Positions 35,601 through 46,617 of a DNA stretch of 64,000 nucleotides are shown in pieces. The number at the start of each line of letters is the position of its first letter. The first letter of the stretch is position 1. Under the pieces are notes generated by a model, which ran no database searches, was not told the DNA's origin, and was given only the letters and a program-made list of their open reading frames with translations. The DNA comes from Periplaneta americana (lineage: Eukaryota > Arthropoda > Insecta > Blattodea > Blattidae), in contig NC_091123.1 of assembly GCF_040183065.1 (NCBI RefSeq), positions 5,584,501-5,648,500 of the forward strand, written 5' to 3'. Made by a program: the position numbers and the translations under genes.

Positions 35601-35673
35601 AATGTCACGAGAGGTCTGAGATCTGGCGAAGCGAGTGAATTTATCTGGGAAATCTCAGACCTCGGGTGACATT
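35601..35673. repeat. Strong hairpin, 19-bp arms
   Basis: The left arm starts GTCACGAGAGGTCTGAGAT (35604) and the right arm is ATCTCAGACCTCGGGTGAC (35652-35670), with a ~29-nt loop. It lies just outside the 35683 DNA element; no function is assigned. Confidence 0.75.
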
Positions 35674-35682
35674 TATTAGGAC

Positions 35683-36692
35683 TATTTCGTGAATAAAATA
35701 AAAATGAAAATAATATATCCCTAAAATTCGATCACAAAATGTTAATAATTGTATATGAACGAATACTTAACCTATTCAAACATTGTGAAGTATAATAGAT
35801 GAATATCGATTACTGCAATAAAGAAATTCGATGTTATTATTCAGTAATGCCAATTGCGAAAAGCGAAATACAGGTTTAACAATGTTAATTACATGTACTG
35901 CACTTTTCTCTTATTATTATAATATAAATACATTTTCATTATCTGCTGAAATCATGATTTAATTTAAAATTTTATAATATAATTACAGTAACCTGATTAA
36001 TACATTAATTAAATGAAGAATTGTTGAAAACGCAGTTATCTAATCTGAATGAAGGAATGTAATTTTTTCAGATAGCCTACAATGAACATGGAATTGGAAG
36101 ATGAAGATGTATTTTATAGGCTAGTTATAGGTTAGATTACCTGTGTGAGCAGGACCAGTGTCAGCTGTGCCTTATTTCGAACGTTACTACGTGCTACAGG
36201 AAAGCATTTTTTATAGTTCGACAAACGCATTCTCGCTGTAGTGTGTAACGGAACTAAAGCTGCATCTACACAGTTCAATATTCCAATCGCGTATGCATGG
36301 AATCTGGGAAGAATATTGAAAGAATCAAGTTTAAAACGTACGTTAAATTAAGATGCATGAAGATTTTATGTTTACATGGAGCACCGTTTTGAACGTAGTC
36401 TTCACTGCGTAAATATATTAATTAATATTAAATATTAATCTTGCATTCATTGCTTTAGAGTTGAAAGAAAAATTTAACCGTGTAGTTGCATCTTAATGTA
36501 TTCATGATCATCGATTTATGGGGGAACAGTTGGCGACAATGACTAAACAAAAGAACGAACATGCAATAAATTGATAGCGATAAATCTAGCTGCAAAAATT
36601 ATCGCAAAGTGTGACTGTGATTGGTTGGAATTCAAAATTTCATTACACTTCATTGGTCAAAAATGCAATGACGTCATATAAACGAAATAGTC
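35683..36692 (-). mobile_element. ~1.0-kb inverted-repeat DNA element (copy 2, unoccupied)
   Basis: Reverse-complement match to 14604-15652 plus 22099-22171 without the gypsy insertion. Ends are GACTATTTCGT and ACGAAATAGTC. At the gypsy insertion point it has a single CATAT, confirming the ATAT duplication in copy 1. Non-coding. Confidence 0.7.
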
Positions 36693-36699
36693 ACTATAA

Positions 36700-37845
36700 T
36701 ACATTGTAAACAGTCTATGAGGTCTAGTTCTGAATCATGAATAAAACGTCAAATGCAGCACAAACAAGATGCTGTGGCACGCGTCACATATGACGTCACG
36801 TCTATATAGTCTATGAACAGCTAACCTTATCTCCGTACGCTCTGGGACAAAATACGGTATCTACTCATTAGGTACTTACTTATTGGCTTTTTAAGGAATC
36901 CGGAGATTCATTACCGCCCTCACATAAGCCCGCCATTGATCCCTATCCTGAGCAAGATTAATCCATTCTCTACCAACATATCCCACCTCCCTCAAATCTA
37001 TTTTAATATTATCTTCCCATCTACGTCTCGGCCTCCCCAAAGTTCTTTTTCTCGCCGGCCTCCCAACTAACACTCTATATGCATTTCTGGATTCGCCCAT
37101 ACGTGCTACATGCCCTGCCCATCTCAAGCGTCTGGATTTAATGTTCCTAATTATGTCAGGTGAAGAATACAATGCGTGCAGTTCTGCGTTATGTAACTTT
37201 CTTCATTCTACTGTAACTTCATCCCTCTTAGCCCCAAATATTTTCCTAAGAACCTTATTCTCAAACAACCTTAATCTCTGTTCCTCTCTCAAAGTGAGAG
37301 TTCAAGCTTCACAACCATATAGAACAACCGGTAATATAAATGTTTTATAAATTCTAACTTTCAGATCTTTTGACAGCAGACTAGATGACAAAAGCTTTTC
37401 AACCGAATAATAACAGGCATTTCCCATATTTATTCTGCGTTTAATTTCCTCCTGAGTGTCATTTATATTTGTTACTGTTGCTCCAAGATATTTGAATTTT
37501 TCCACCTCTTCGAAGGATAAATCTCCAATTTTTATAGTTCCATTTCGTACAATATTCTGGTCACGAGACATAATCATATACTTTCTTTTCGGGATTTACT
37601 TCCAAACCTATCGCTTTACTTGCTTCAAGTAGAATTTCCGTGTTTTCCCTAATCGTTTGTGGATTTTCTCCTAACATATTCACGTCATCCGCATAGACAC
37701 TCATTAGGTTCTGTTATACTAATTGATAATAATGATGATAATGATGATAATAATAATAAATTTATTTATTATGGTGATGTTAAGGCCATGAGGCCTTCTC
37801 TTCCACGCCACCAGAAATAGGTATACATGCAGCGAAAATCAAATA

Positions 37846-37879
<34 letters not shown>

Positions 37880-38201
37880 CTTTTCCATTCTTTTCTGTGT
37901 TGATGTTATTTATATTTGTTGTGCATTCATATACTGGTTTAATGGAAGAGAAGGTCTTATGGTCTTAACTCTGCCAGTGAAAATAAATGATCGAACAAAG
38001 AATTTAAATTGTAGAAAACATAATTGTAATGCATTGTAAACAGTGTAATGTCTAGTTTTGAATCATGAATAAAACGTCAACTTCAGCAGATACTGTGGCA
38101 CGCGTCGAATATGACGTCAATAAAGTCTATAAACAACTAACCTTATTTCCATACATCCTGGGACAAAATATGTTAGCTACTCATTAGGTACTGTTATATT
38201 A

Positions 38202-38250
<49 letters not shown>

Positions 38251-38330
38251 CATTTATTATGGCGATGTTAAGGCCATCAGGCCTTCTCTTCCACGCCACC
38301 TGAAATACGTATACATGCAGCGAAAAAAAT
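36700..38330. repeat. Tandem duplication (~510-bp units) with LINE 3'-end hairpins
   Basis: The segment 36700-36873 (ATTGTAAACAGTCTATGAGG ... CTCATTAGGTAC) is repeated at about 38032-38190. The following part (TTATTATGGTGATGTTAAGG, 37768) is repeated at about 38254. RT1 copy d interrupts the first unit. Inside, AAGGCCATGAGGCCTTCTCT (37782) faces its inverted partner near 37944. Also present are (CAT)n (37842-37879) and (AAT)n (38204-38247). Confidence 0.7.
36874..37698 (-). pseudogene. RT1-family LINE 3' fragment (copy d), 11-bp target duplication
   Basis: ACTCATTAGGT is duplicated at 36863-36873 and 37699-37709, and the tandem partner at about 38175 is the empty site. It codes '[15 protein letters not shown]', '[13 protein letters not shown]', then 'YGCEA' followed by TGA where relatives have Trp. 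A second Trp-to-TGA change precedes 'RKLHNAE', and 'RLRWAGHVARMGESRNAY' follows. The YADD region reaches only the 5' edge. Same premature TGA as copy f. Confidence 0.9.
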
Positions 38331-38724
38331 AATAATAATTATTATTATTATTAATTTTCATCTGAAAAACACCGCAGTAACATTGATGTTATATTAAAAC
38401 ATCAATAATACTGCAGTTAAGTTGTAAATGCTTATATAGGTACTGTAACATAATGGAGTTAAAAAAATATCTACAACAGAGTACGATTCAACTTGTACTT
38501 ATACTTCATTCAACTTAAGGCTAACAATCTAATTCAATTTCCATGTACCTAATTAGTATCATTATTAGCTATATTTTTTGTGCTCTAAATTTCGCGCCAA
38601 TTCTTTTTCTTTGCCGAAGCCTAAACAACGTATGATTTCTTATTTTCCACCACGTCTTTAAATATTTTGTAAACAAGTTCTTTGACGTAGGACTTAGGCG
38701 GTTACTTCCATTTCAATAACGTTA
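38331..38724. other. Intergenic, no gene recognised
   Basis: AT-rich sequence ahead of a SINE. Confidence 0.5.
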
Positions 38725-38970
38725 GCCACCGTCGTAGCTCAGTCGGCTAAGGCGCTTGATTGCCGATCCGGAGTTCCGCTCGGGCGCGGGTTCGATCCTG
38801 ACTTGGGCTGATTACCTTGTTCGGTTTTCCCCAACCGCAATGCGAATGTCAGGTAATCTATAGCGAATCCTCGGCCTCATCTCGTCTAATCCCATCTCGT
38901 TATCACCAATCGCATTGACGCTAAATAACCTGATAGTTGACACAACGTTGTTAAATACCGAAGTAAAAAC
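38725..38970 (+). mobile_element. tRNA-derived SINE (family S2)
   Basis: The tRNA-like head has A box TAGCTCAGTCGG (38745-38756) and B box GGTTCGATCCT (38790-38800). Acceptor ends do not pair well enough for a real tRNA. The body ends in CGTTGTTAAATAC, as other insect SINEs do. An imperfect TTTCAA.TAACG flank may be the target duplication. Confidence 0.75.
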
Positions 38971-39221
38971 ACAATGGTTTTCAAAATAACGGTTTTGAAA
39001 CGAAATGTGGCCAGCAACGAATTAATGATTTCCGCATTCTCTACATTGAACTGCTGTGGACAGGAAGCACTACGTCATTATATGACGTCGAACACAGAGT
39101 TCACTTGTTTTTATCTACATTTGACTTTGTCAAGGGAAAGATAAGTATACAGATCCGGCACTTTATACAGGGCGTTTCAAAAATAGAGGGCATAATTTCA
39201 GGTATGTATTCCCCATATGTA

Positions 39222-39484
39222 TTTATCTTTTTTTTATTTTATTGGGTTATTTTACGACGCTTTATCAACATCTAGGTTATTTAGCGTCTGAATGAAATGA
39301 AGGTGATAATGCCGGTGAAATGAGTGCGGGGTCCAGACCGAAAGTTATCCAGCATTTGCTCGTATTGGGTTGAGGGAAAACCCCGGAAAAACCTCAACCA
39401 AGTAACTTGCCCCGACCGGGATTCGAACCCGGGCCACCTGGTTTCGCGGCCAGACGCGCTGACCGTTACTCCACAGGTGTGGAC
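39222..39484 (-). mobile_element. tRNA-derived SINE (family S1), full length
   Basis: Minus strand; A-box side GTGGAGTAACGGTCAGCG, B box GGTTCGAATCC, poly-T on the plus strand at the left as tail. The 12-bp duplication TCCCCATATGTA (39210-39221, 39485-39496) shows it inserted into the left terminus of the mariner-type element. Confidence 0.9.
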
Positions 39485-39741
39485 TCCCCATATGTAGACA
39501 ATATAAAAAGTTCATTACAACATGTGTCCGGAAATGCTTGGTTTCCGAGTTATCGCCTTCAAAAAAGTGATACTCACCGGAACGTTCTTCTTCCCGCAGG
39601 TAGGTGCCGTGACGAAGATATTAACAGAGTTAATTCCGAGGCGAAGGGTACATTGAGTGTTGTGTTTGGTGTTGAACTGTGCAACATGTACTCAAGTCAG
39701 AAGCTTGCAGAAGTGTACTTCATGTACGGTAAGACGGGCGA

Positions 39742-41516
39742 CAATGCTGCGCTAGCTCGTCGTTTGTACCAGGAGAGGTACCCTGATCGTTGGATAGGCA
39801 GAGGTGGCCCAATTGCTTGGCCTCCACGCTCACCTGATTTCAACCCTATCGATTTCTACTTGTGAGGCGATTTAAAATAGTCTCCGGTGCCTGACATGGA
39901 ATCTCTTCGGAATCGAATTGTGGCAGGTTGTGAGGAAATACGCAATACTCTTCGAATTTGAGATCATGTTCGCAGGGCCATGAGACATCGATGTGAGGTC
40001 TGTATTCAAGCAGGAGGTGGTCATTTTGAACATCTGCTGTAAAGGAAACTACCTGAGGGAAGAAAACCGTTCTGGTGAATATCACTGTTTTGACGGCAAT
40101 GCTGCGCTGGCTCGTCGTTTGTACCAGGAGAGGTACCCTGATCGATGGATAGGTAGAGGTGGCCCAATTGCTTGGCCTCCACGGTCACCTGATTTCAACC
40201 CTATCGATTTCTACTTGTGAGGCGATTTCAAATCGTCTCCGGTGCCTGACATGGAATCTCTTCGGAATCGAATTGTGGCAGGTTGTGAGGAAATACGCAA
40301 TACTCTTCGAATTTGAGATCATGTTCGCAGGGCCATGAGACATCGATGTGAGGTCTGTATTCAAGCAGGAGGTGGTCATTTTGAACATCTGCTGTAAAGG
40401 AAACTACCTGAGGGAAGAAAACCGTTCTGGTGAATATTACTGTTTTGACTGCAATGCTGCGCTGGCTCGTCGTATGTACCAGGAGAGGTATCCTGATCGA
40501 TGGATAGGTAGAGGTGGCCCAATTGCTTGGCCTCCACGCTCATCTGATTTCAACCATATCGGTTTCTACTTGTGAGGCGATTTAAAATCGTATCCGGTGT
40601 CTGACATGGAATCCCTTCGGAATCGAATTGTGGCAGGTTGTGAGGAAATACGCACTACTCTTCGAATTTGAGATCGTATTCGCAGGACCATGAAACATCG
40701 ATGTGAGGTCTGTATTCAAGCAGGAGGTGGTCATTTTGAACATCTGCTGTAAAGGAAACTACCTGAGGGAAGAAAACCGTTCTGGTGAATATCACTGTTT
40801 TGACGGCAATGCTGCGCTGGCTCGTCGTTTGTACCAGGAGAGGTACCCTGATCGATGGATAGGTAGAGGTGGCCCAATTGCTTGGCCTCCACGCTCACCT
40901 GATTTCAACCCTATCGATTTCTACTTGTGAGGCGATTTAAAATCGTCTCCGGTGCCTGACATGGAATCCCTTCGGAATCGAATTGTGGCAGGTTGTGAGG
41001 AAATACGCACTACTCTTCGAATTTGAGATCGTATTCGCAGGACCATGAGACATCGATGTGAGGTCTGTATTCAAGCAGGAGGTGGTCATTTTGAACATCT
41101 GCTGTAAAGGAAACTACCTGAGGGAAGAAAACCGTTCTGGTGAATATCACTGTTTTGACGGCAATGCTGCGCTGGCTCGTCGTTTGTACCAGGAGAGGTA
41201 CCCTGATCGATGAATAAGTAGAGGTGGCCCAATTGCTTGGCCTCCACGCTCACCTGATTTCAACCCTATCGATTTCTACTTGTGAGGCGATTTCAAATAG
41301 TCTCCGGTGCCTGACATGGAATCTCTTTGGAATCGAATTGTGGCAGGTTGTGAGGAAATACGCAATACTCTTCGAATTTGAGATCATGTTCGCAGAGCCA
41401 TGAGACATCGATGTGAGGCCTGTATTCAAGCAAGAGGTGGACATTTTGAACATCTGCTGTAAAGGCAACTACCTGCGGGAAGAAAGCCGTTACGGTGAAT
41501 ATCACAGTTTTGAAGG
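39742..41516 (+). repeat. Five tandem 355-bp units of mariner transposase remnant
   Basis: CAATGCTGCGCT starts at 39742, 40097, 40452, 40807 and 41162, and the array ends at 41516: five spacings of exactly 355 bp. Each unit codes 'ARRLYQERYPDRWIGRGG' and 'WPPRSPDFNPIDFYL', then a stop, then decayed C-terminal text and terminal-repeat sequence. 355 is not a multiple of three, so no unit reads into the next. Units differ by a few substitutions, including a Trp-to-stop near 41212. Confidence 0.95.
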
Positions 41517-41580
41517 CCATAACTCCGAAACCAAGCATTTCCGGACAGATGTTGTAATGAACTTTTTGTATTGTCTATAT

Positions 41581-42319
41581 ATGGCAGTGATGTCAAAGCA
41601 AGCGCATTTTTCTAACCTTGACGTCGTGCGCGGGCATCAAGCGCTAGGTATGGAAGGAGCAAGGATTATGTATATGAATAAGGAGCCTGTTGGATTAAGA
41701 AAACAGTGGTGTACAAACTTCAAACAGAACGTGAAATTTTATGTCGTTATTTTATATGGCTATTTGCTGGTTGATTTTATCTATATTGTCTGTAAAACAA
41801 AGTACTAACATCAGTTTCTTAATATTGCAGTTAATAACACAATAAAGAGTTAAGAAGTAATATTCACATAAATTTCATAGTAGTAGAACTATATTATATT
41901 AAGTGAATGAAACACCATCCATAAAGAAAGTGACATCCAAAAGAAAGAGATTAAGTAGGCTATGACACGGTAAGTTAGAACTGATATTGATGGTATCTTT
42001 AGCCTTATAAAAGTAATCAATAAACTAATCAAAACAATATTATAGTACAAAGCAAAGTTACCTAGGTACTGTATCTATTTTAAGTGTAACTAATATTACA
42101 TAACAAAACACTTACCGCATTATGCTTTTAAGGTGATATTTGTGAGCAACTTCCTATCATCAGAATATTAAATTAGTTTCTCGAAATCTGCTGAAGCTAC
42201 AGACGTGGACAAATTATTAACAAAATTAACGATTTTTTATGATAATCCTATTTACAAAATTTGACTTTTCAATTTAGAGTACAATTGAAAATTTTGCATA
42301 TTTCCTTCATTACAGAAGA
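41581..42319. other. Intergenic, no gene recognised
   Basis: AT-rich. A frame continuing from the mariner end to 41808 is coincidental. Confidence 0.5.
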
Positions 42320-42775
42320 TAGAAATACGCAAAAATGTCAACTGTAGTTTAAATTGAAGAGTCAGGTTTTGTAAAAATATATAATAAAAATCTTCAATTT
42401 TCCTAATAATTTGTAAATTAGCAAAAATGTCAACTGCATCGAAGAGTCAAATTTTGTAAAAGTATAAAAAAAAAATCTTCAGTTTTGCTAATAATTTGGA
42501 AATATCCAAAATGTCAACTGTGGTCCAAATTGAAGAATCGAATTTTCTAAAAATATACAATAAAAACCTTCAGTTTTGCTAATAATTTGTAAATATGCAA
42601 AAATATCAAATGTAGTCCAAATTGAGGAGTCAAATTTTGAAAATATACAATACAAATCTTCAATTTTGGTAATAATTTGGAAATACACAAAAATGTCAAC
42701 TGTAGTCTAAATTGAAGGAATCATATTTTGTAAAAATATATAATAAAAATCTTCAATTTTGCTAATAATTTGTCC
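42320..42775. repeat. Tandem repeat, ~90-bp AT-rich unit, five copies
   Basis: ATGTCAACTG or a variant recurs at about 42337, 42429, 42513, 42604 and 42695 (spacings 92, 84, 91, 91). Each unit also holds AATAAAAATCTTCAATTTT and AATAATTTG. Very low GC. Confidence 0.88.
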
Positions 42776-42913
42776 ACGTCTGTATAGAGCTGACGTTTTT
42801 ACAACAGATGGGCATGTATCTTTGTTTATGATGTAACAGTAGTTGCTTTGTTAATTCATTTTCTTACAAAAATTTTTCATGCGAATATTTTCAAAATTTT
42901 CAATACATATCTT

Positions 42914-43167
42914 TTTCTTTTAGTAGGTTATTTTACGACGCTTTATCAACAGCTTAGGTTATTTAGTGTCTGAATGAGATGAAGGTGATAATGCCGATGA
43001 AATGAGTCCGGGGTCCAACACCGAAAGTTACCCAGCATTTGCTCATATTGGGTTGAGGGAAAATCCCGGAAAAAACCTCAACCTGGTAACTTGCCCCAAC
43101 CGGGAATCGAACCCGGGCCACCTGGTTTCACGGCTAGACGCGCTAACCGTTACTCCACCGGTGTGGA
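42914..43167 (-). mobile_element. tRNA-derived SINE (family S1)
   Basis: Same family as 39222. The flanks CAATACATATCTT (42901-42913) and CAATACGTATCTT (43168-43180) differ at one base, so it is older than the 39222 copy. Confidence 0.9.
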
Positions 43168-43180
43168 CAATACGTATCTT

Positions 43181-43578
43181 CAGTAATACATATTTACGAT
43201 GTATTAGATTTACGAAAACATTCTGTAAGGCTACTAAATAAACATATCTGAAAATTTCAACTTTCTGTAAAAACTTGAGAAAATACTGTTTTTGAATAAA
43301 AAGGAAACGCATGAAAAATGAGCATTAAAATTGAAACTTAAATTCTTATAATGCACTTATACTTCTCAGACAGATCCAAAAATTAACATGGATACAGTTT
43401 TAATAAGTTCTCTTCCCTTTATCTATTGAATCAGTGCTGGCCATCCCTGAATATAGCTCGACCAAGCGGCATATACCACCTCACTCGTCTGTCTCTTTTC
43501 TTTCCACTGTAAAGCGCTCAGGCTCTCCTGAGCTCTAAAGCGCGCGCTTGCCCATATGGGCATCAATTGACGTGACTG
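43181..43578. other. Intergenic, no gene recognised
   Basis: No supported feature between a SINE flank and a mariner terminus. Confidence 0.5.
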
Positions 43579-44864
43579 ACATATGGGGAATAAATATCTG
43601 AAATTATGCCCTGTATTTGGGGACAATCAGTGTGGTTTTAGGCGTAATAGATCGACTATTGAGCAGATTTTTTGTATTCGACAGATATTGGAGAAAAAAT
43701 GGGAGTATAAGGGTACAGTACATCAGTTATTCATAGATTTCAAAAAGGCGTATGACTCGGTTAAGAGAGAAGTTTTATATAATATTCTTATTGAATTTGG
43801 TATTCCCAAGAAACTAGTTCGATTAATTAAAATGTCTCTTAGTGAAACTTACAGCAGAGTCCGTATAGGGCAGTTTCTATTTTACGCTTTTCCAATTCAC
43901 TGCGGGCTAGAGCAGGGAGATGCACTATCACCTTTACTTTTTAACTTCGCTCTAGAATATGCCATTAGGAAAGTTCAGGATAACACAGAGGGTTTGGAAT
44001 TGAACGGGTTACATCAGCTTCTTGTTTATGCGGATGACGCGAATATGTTAGGAGAAAATCCACAAACGATTAGGGGAAACGCGGAAATTCTAGTTGAAGC
44101 AAGTAAAGCGATTGTGTTGGAAGTAAATCCCGAAAGACTAAGTATATGATTATGTCTCATGACCAGAATATAGTACGAAATGGAACTATAAAAGTTGGAG
44201 ATTTATCCTTCCAAGAGATGGAAAAATTCAAATATCTTGAGCAACAGTGACAAATACAAATGATACTCGGGAGGAAATTAAACGCAGAATAAATATGGGA
44301 AATGCCTGTTATTATTCGGTTGAAAAGCTTTTGTCATCTAGTCTGCTGTCAAAAAGTCTGAAAGTTAGAATTTATAAAACAGTTATATTACCGGTTGTTC
44401 TGTATGGTTGTGAAACTTGGACTCTCACTTTGAGAGACGAACAGAGATTAAGGGTGTTTGTGAATAAGGTTCTTAGGAAAATATTTGGGGCTAAGAGGGA
44501 TGAAGTTACAGGAGAATGGAGAAAGTTGCACAACACAGAACTGCACGCATTGCATTCTTCACCTGACATAATTAGGAACATTAAATCCAGACATTTGAGA
44601 TGGGCAGGGCATGTAGCACGTATGGGAGAATCCAGAAATGCATGTAGAGTGTTAGTTGGGAGGCCGGAGGGAAAAAGACCTTTAGGGAGGCCGAGACGTA
44701 GGTGGGAATATAATATTAAAATGGATTTGAGGGAGATAGGATATGATGGTAGAGACTGGATTAATCTTTCTCAGGATAGGGACCGATGGCGGGCTTATGT
44801 GAGGAGAGCAATGAACCTCCGGGTTCCTTAAAAGCCAGTAAGTAAGTATTTTTGAAACACCCTG
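43579..44864. mobile_element. Mariner-type terminus split by RT1 copy e
   Basis: ACATATGGGGAATAAATATC through CCTGTATTT (to 43618) and, after the LINE, ATTTTTGAAACACCCTG (to 44864) followed by TA together equal the terminal repeat seen at 39168-39220. The rest of this element is not recognised to the left. Confidence 0.7.
43619..44845 (+). pseudogene. RT1-family LINE reverse transcriptase (copy e), frameshifted
   Basis: It covers most of the polymerase: '[15 protein letters not shown]', '[15 protein letters not shown]', '[18 protein letters not shown]' and catalytic '[11 protein letters not shown]'. Two single-base losses (near 44140 in 'NPEKTKY' and near 44240 in 'KYLGATV') split it from the C-terminal frame 44247-44831 ending 'AMNLRVP'. 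The 3' tail is (GTAA)n. GTATTT at 43613-43618 and 44846-44851 is a probable target duplication. Confidence 0.9.
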
Positions 44865-44866
44865 TA

Positions 44867-45534
44867 TGATGTAACTTTCGACTTACGGAAGTCAAGACGA
44901 AGTGAAGTTTAAGGAACGTTGAGTGCGGTCCTAGAGGAAGAAGAGATGTAGGTCGCCCGAGGAAAATATGGACTTGAAAAATACTGTGAAGACAGAATAG
45001 GCAGTTAAGCCTACTACCTTTAGTGGAGTTGTTACAACACAGTCTGCATGCACGTGTCAGCTAACGTTTCGTTCTGGCTGTCTCCTTGGTTACATTCTTG
45101 ATATACACGTAATTGCGTCTAATCTTATTTAATGAAACCAATGAAAAAAAGAATTGCCTATCAGCGACCGATTCGGTTGCTTAAGTGACTTTTCTGTTAT
45201 GCAGATATGTCAACTCGCTGTACACGAGATAATAATCATCCCTCCTACCCCCCGAGGAGAGTAGAGTTGCGAATAAAAGCAGACTAAGATATCGTCCGCC
45301 TAAGGCTTCTCTCCTAAGGCAATAGGGTTCATAGACAGACTCGTGACGCAGAAATCTTAAAGCACAGCCTTTTCCTACAGTGAGTGCATCGGACTGCATT
45401 ATGATTCTTGTTCGCCACTGTTCTTACCACAAGGAATGCGACTTTGTGGTGATTATTTTACCTCTATTTCAATACTTATTTTTTTATCATCATTTCGTTT
45501 AAGATTTCGTAAAAATATCAGTTAGTATAAGACA
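44867..45534. other. Intergenic, no gene called
   Basis: A short stretch near 44938-44980 reads 'GRRDVGRPRKIWT', like the tail of a LINE protein, but is too short to call. The rest is unrecognised. Confidence 0.4.
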
Positions 45535-45618
45535 TCTATAGGCTACTAATAATAAATCTGTAGCCGAAATTTTTCTGATAATTTTCGCTTTTCCAAAAAT
45601 AATTGGTTCTAACATTTA

Positions 45619-46617
45619 CAGGGACATCATTTTATTTTTACTTCAATTTTTATTGTACCTGCGTTGCTAAATGTACTTGACTCCCACCCCTTTCACTAAT
45701 GTCCTTGCTAGCGTCAGTCACACAAACTTACGGCCGCTGTTGCTAGCAGTGAAATAAACAGTACAGAGTACAGTGTGTTTCAGAAATATGTTACATTTCC
45801 TACAGAACAAAAAGCTTATATTACTGAAGTTTATTTTCGCACAAGTATGGCGTGTAGCATAACTGAATTTATCTGTGTGGACTGAGCACAAGTGAAGATT
45901 AGAGTTACCGAAAGTACGGTACCCTATAATATGGTGCGGTACTTAACAGCATTATTTAAACAAGAGTTTTGTTTTACTATTTGTAGGTATGAAGGACGAT
46001 GATGGAAACTGGAATTACAGTATAACCGAATGTGAACAACAGTTTTCCTTTTTTTCCCCACAATTTCCTGATTATATCATTACGGAATATTTTCCTAGAA
46101 ATGTCAATCTGGTAGATAAATTTAGAGCAACAGAGTGTACAGAAAGGAAGAAAAGTGTAAGATGGCCAACAAAGGTGACAGAAGATGCTGTAGAAGATGC
46201 TAGAGAAAGGATGCAGCGAGGTCCTAATAAGTCGGTCAAGAAGTTAGCTGTAGAAACTGGGGTTTCTTACGGAAGTGCTCAGGAATAAATTAGGTTAGTA
46301 ATATGCTGAATAAAGTAGGCATTCACATAATGTGTATAACCGCCTGAAGACTTGAGTTTGTGAAAAAAAATTGTTACTATTCTACTGTTTTTTGATAAAA
46401 TACTGTAAAGTCATGACCAAATTGAAAATCGTAATACTATATTTCCCTGTAACATAAATGGAAACACTACTTTTCTCTCCTCCTATAACTAGTAAAATGA
46501 TTTGTTTACATATTGCACTAGCAACTCCAAACTCCTGTAATGGAAGGGGGTAACAGTGTTTCCGAGTACAGCCAGGTTAATGTTAAAAATGTTAGTAAAA
46601 ATAAAGTGATGTCCCTG
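45619..46617 (+). mobile_element. Tc1/mariner-like element (copy 2) inside a Helitron
   Basis: TA flanks both sides. The left end CAGGGACATCATTTTATTTT has its inverted partner on the right (one mismatch). 999 bp, same family as 28607-29685 in opposite orientation. It carries the partial transposase frame at 45989. Confidence 0.8.
45989..46288 (+). pseudogene. Transposase N-terminal helix-turn-helix fragment
   Basis: 99 codons. The C-terminal half, 'RWPTKVTEDAVEDARERMQR' then 'SVKKLAVETGVSYGSAQ', matches the second helix-turn-helix of Tc1/mariner-type transposases, which bind the element's ends. The DDE catalytic domain is absent and a stop follows at once. The N-terminal half is unrecognised. 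Confidence 0.65.

Larger units (their letters stand above)
39168..41580 (+). mobile_element. Mariner-type deletion derivative with internal 355-bp amplification
   Basis: The left end CAGGGCGTTTCAAAAATAGA follows TA. Long terminal repeats (39485-39605 against 41467-41580) are inverted copies; the last ~45 bp of the right end are lost. At 39690 a frame reads 'MYSSQKLAEVYFMYG...RRLYQERYPDR' and passes straight into 'WIGRGGPIAWPPRSPDFNP', so transposase N- and C-termini are fused across a large deletion, perhaps at the shared 'YPDR' coding sequence. The fused part is then repeated five times. Confidence 0.8.

Noticed and set aside
38725..38810. tRNA-like sequence as a possible functional tRNA gene
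   Set aside because: A and B boxes are present, but the acceptor arm does not pair and SINE body sequence follows; the same applies at 54679 and 63136.
39742..41516. Repeated 355-bp array as a CRISPR or rDNA spacer array
   Set aside because: Each unit encodes mariner transposase remnants and terminal-repeat sequence.
41413..41808. 131-codon frame running out of the mariner array
   Set aside because: It crosses the transposon boundary into unrelated flank, so it is coincidental.
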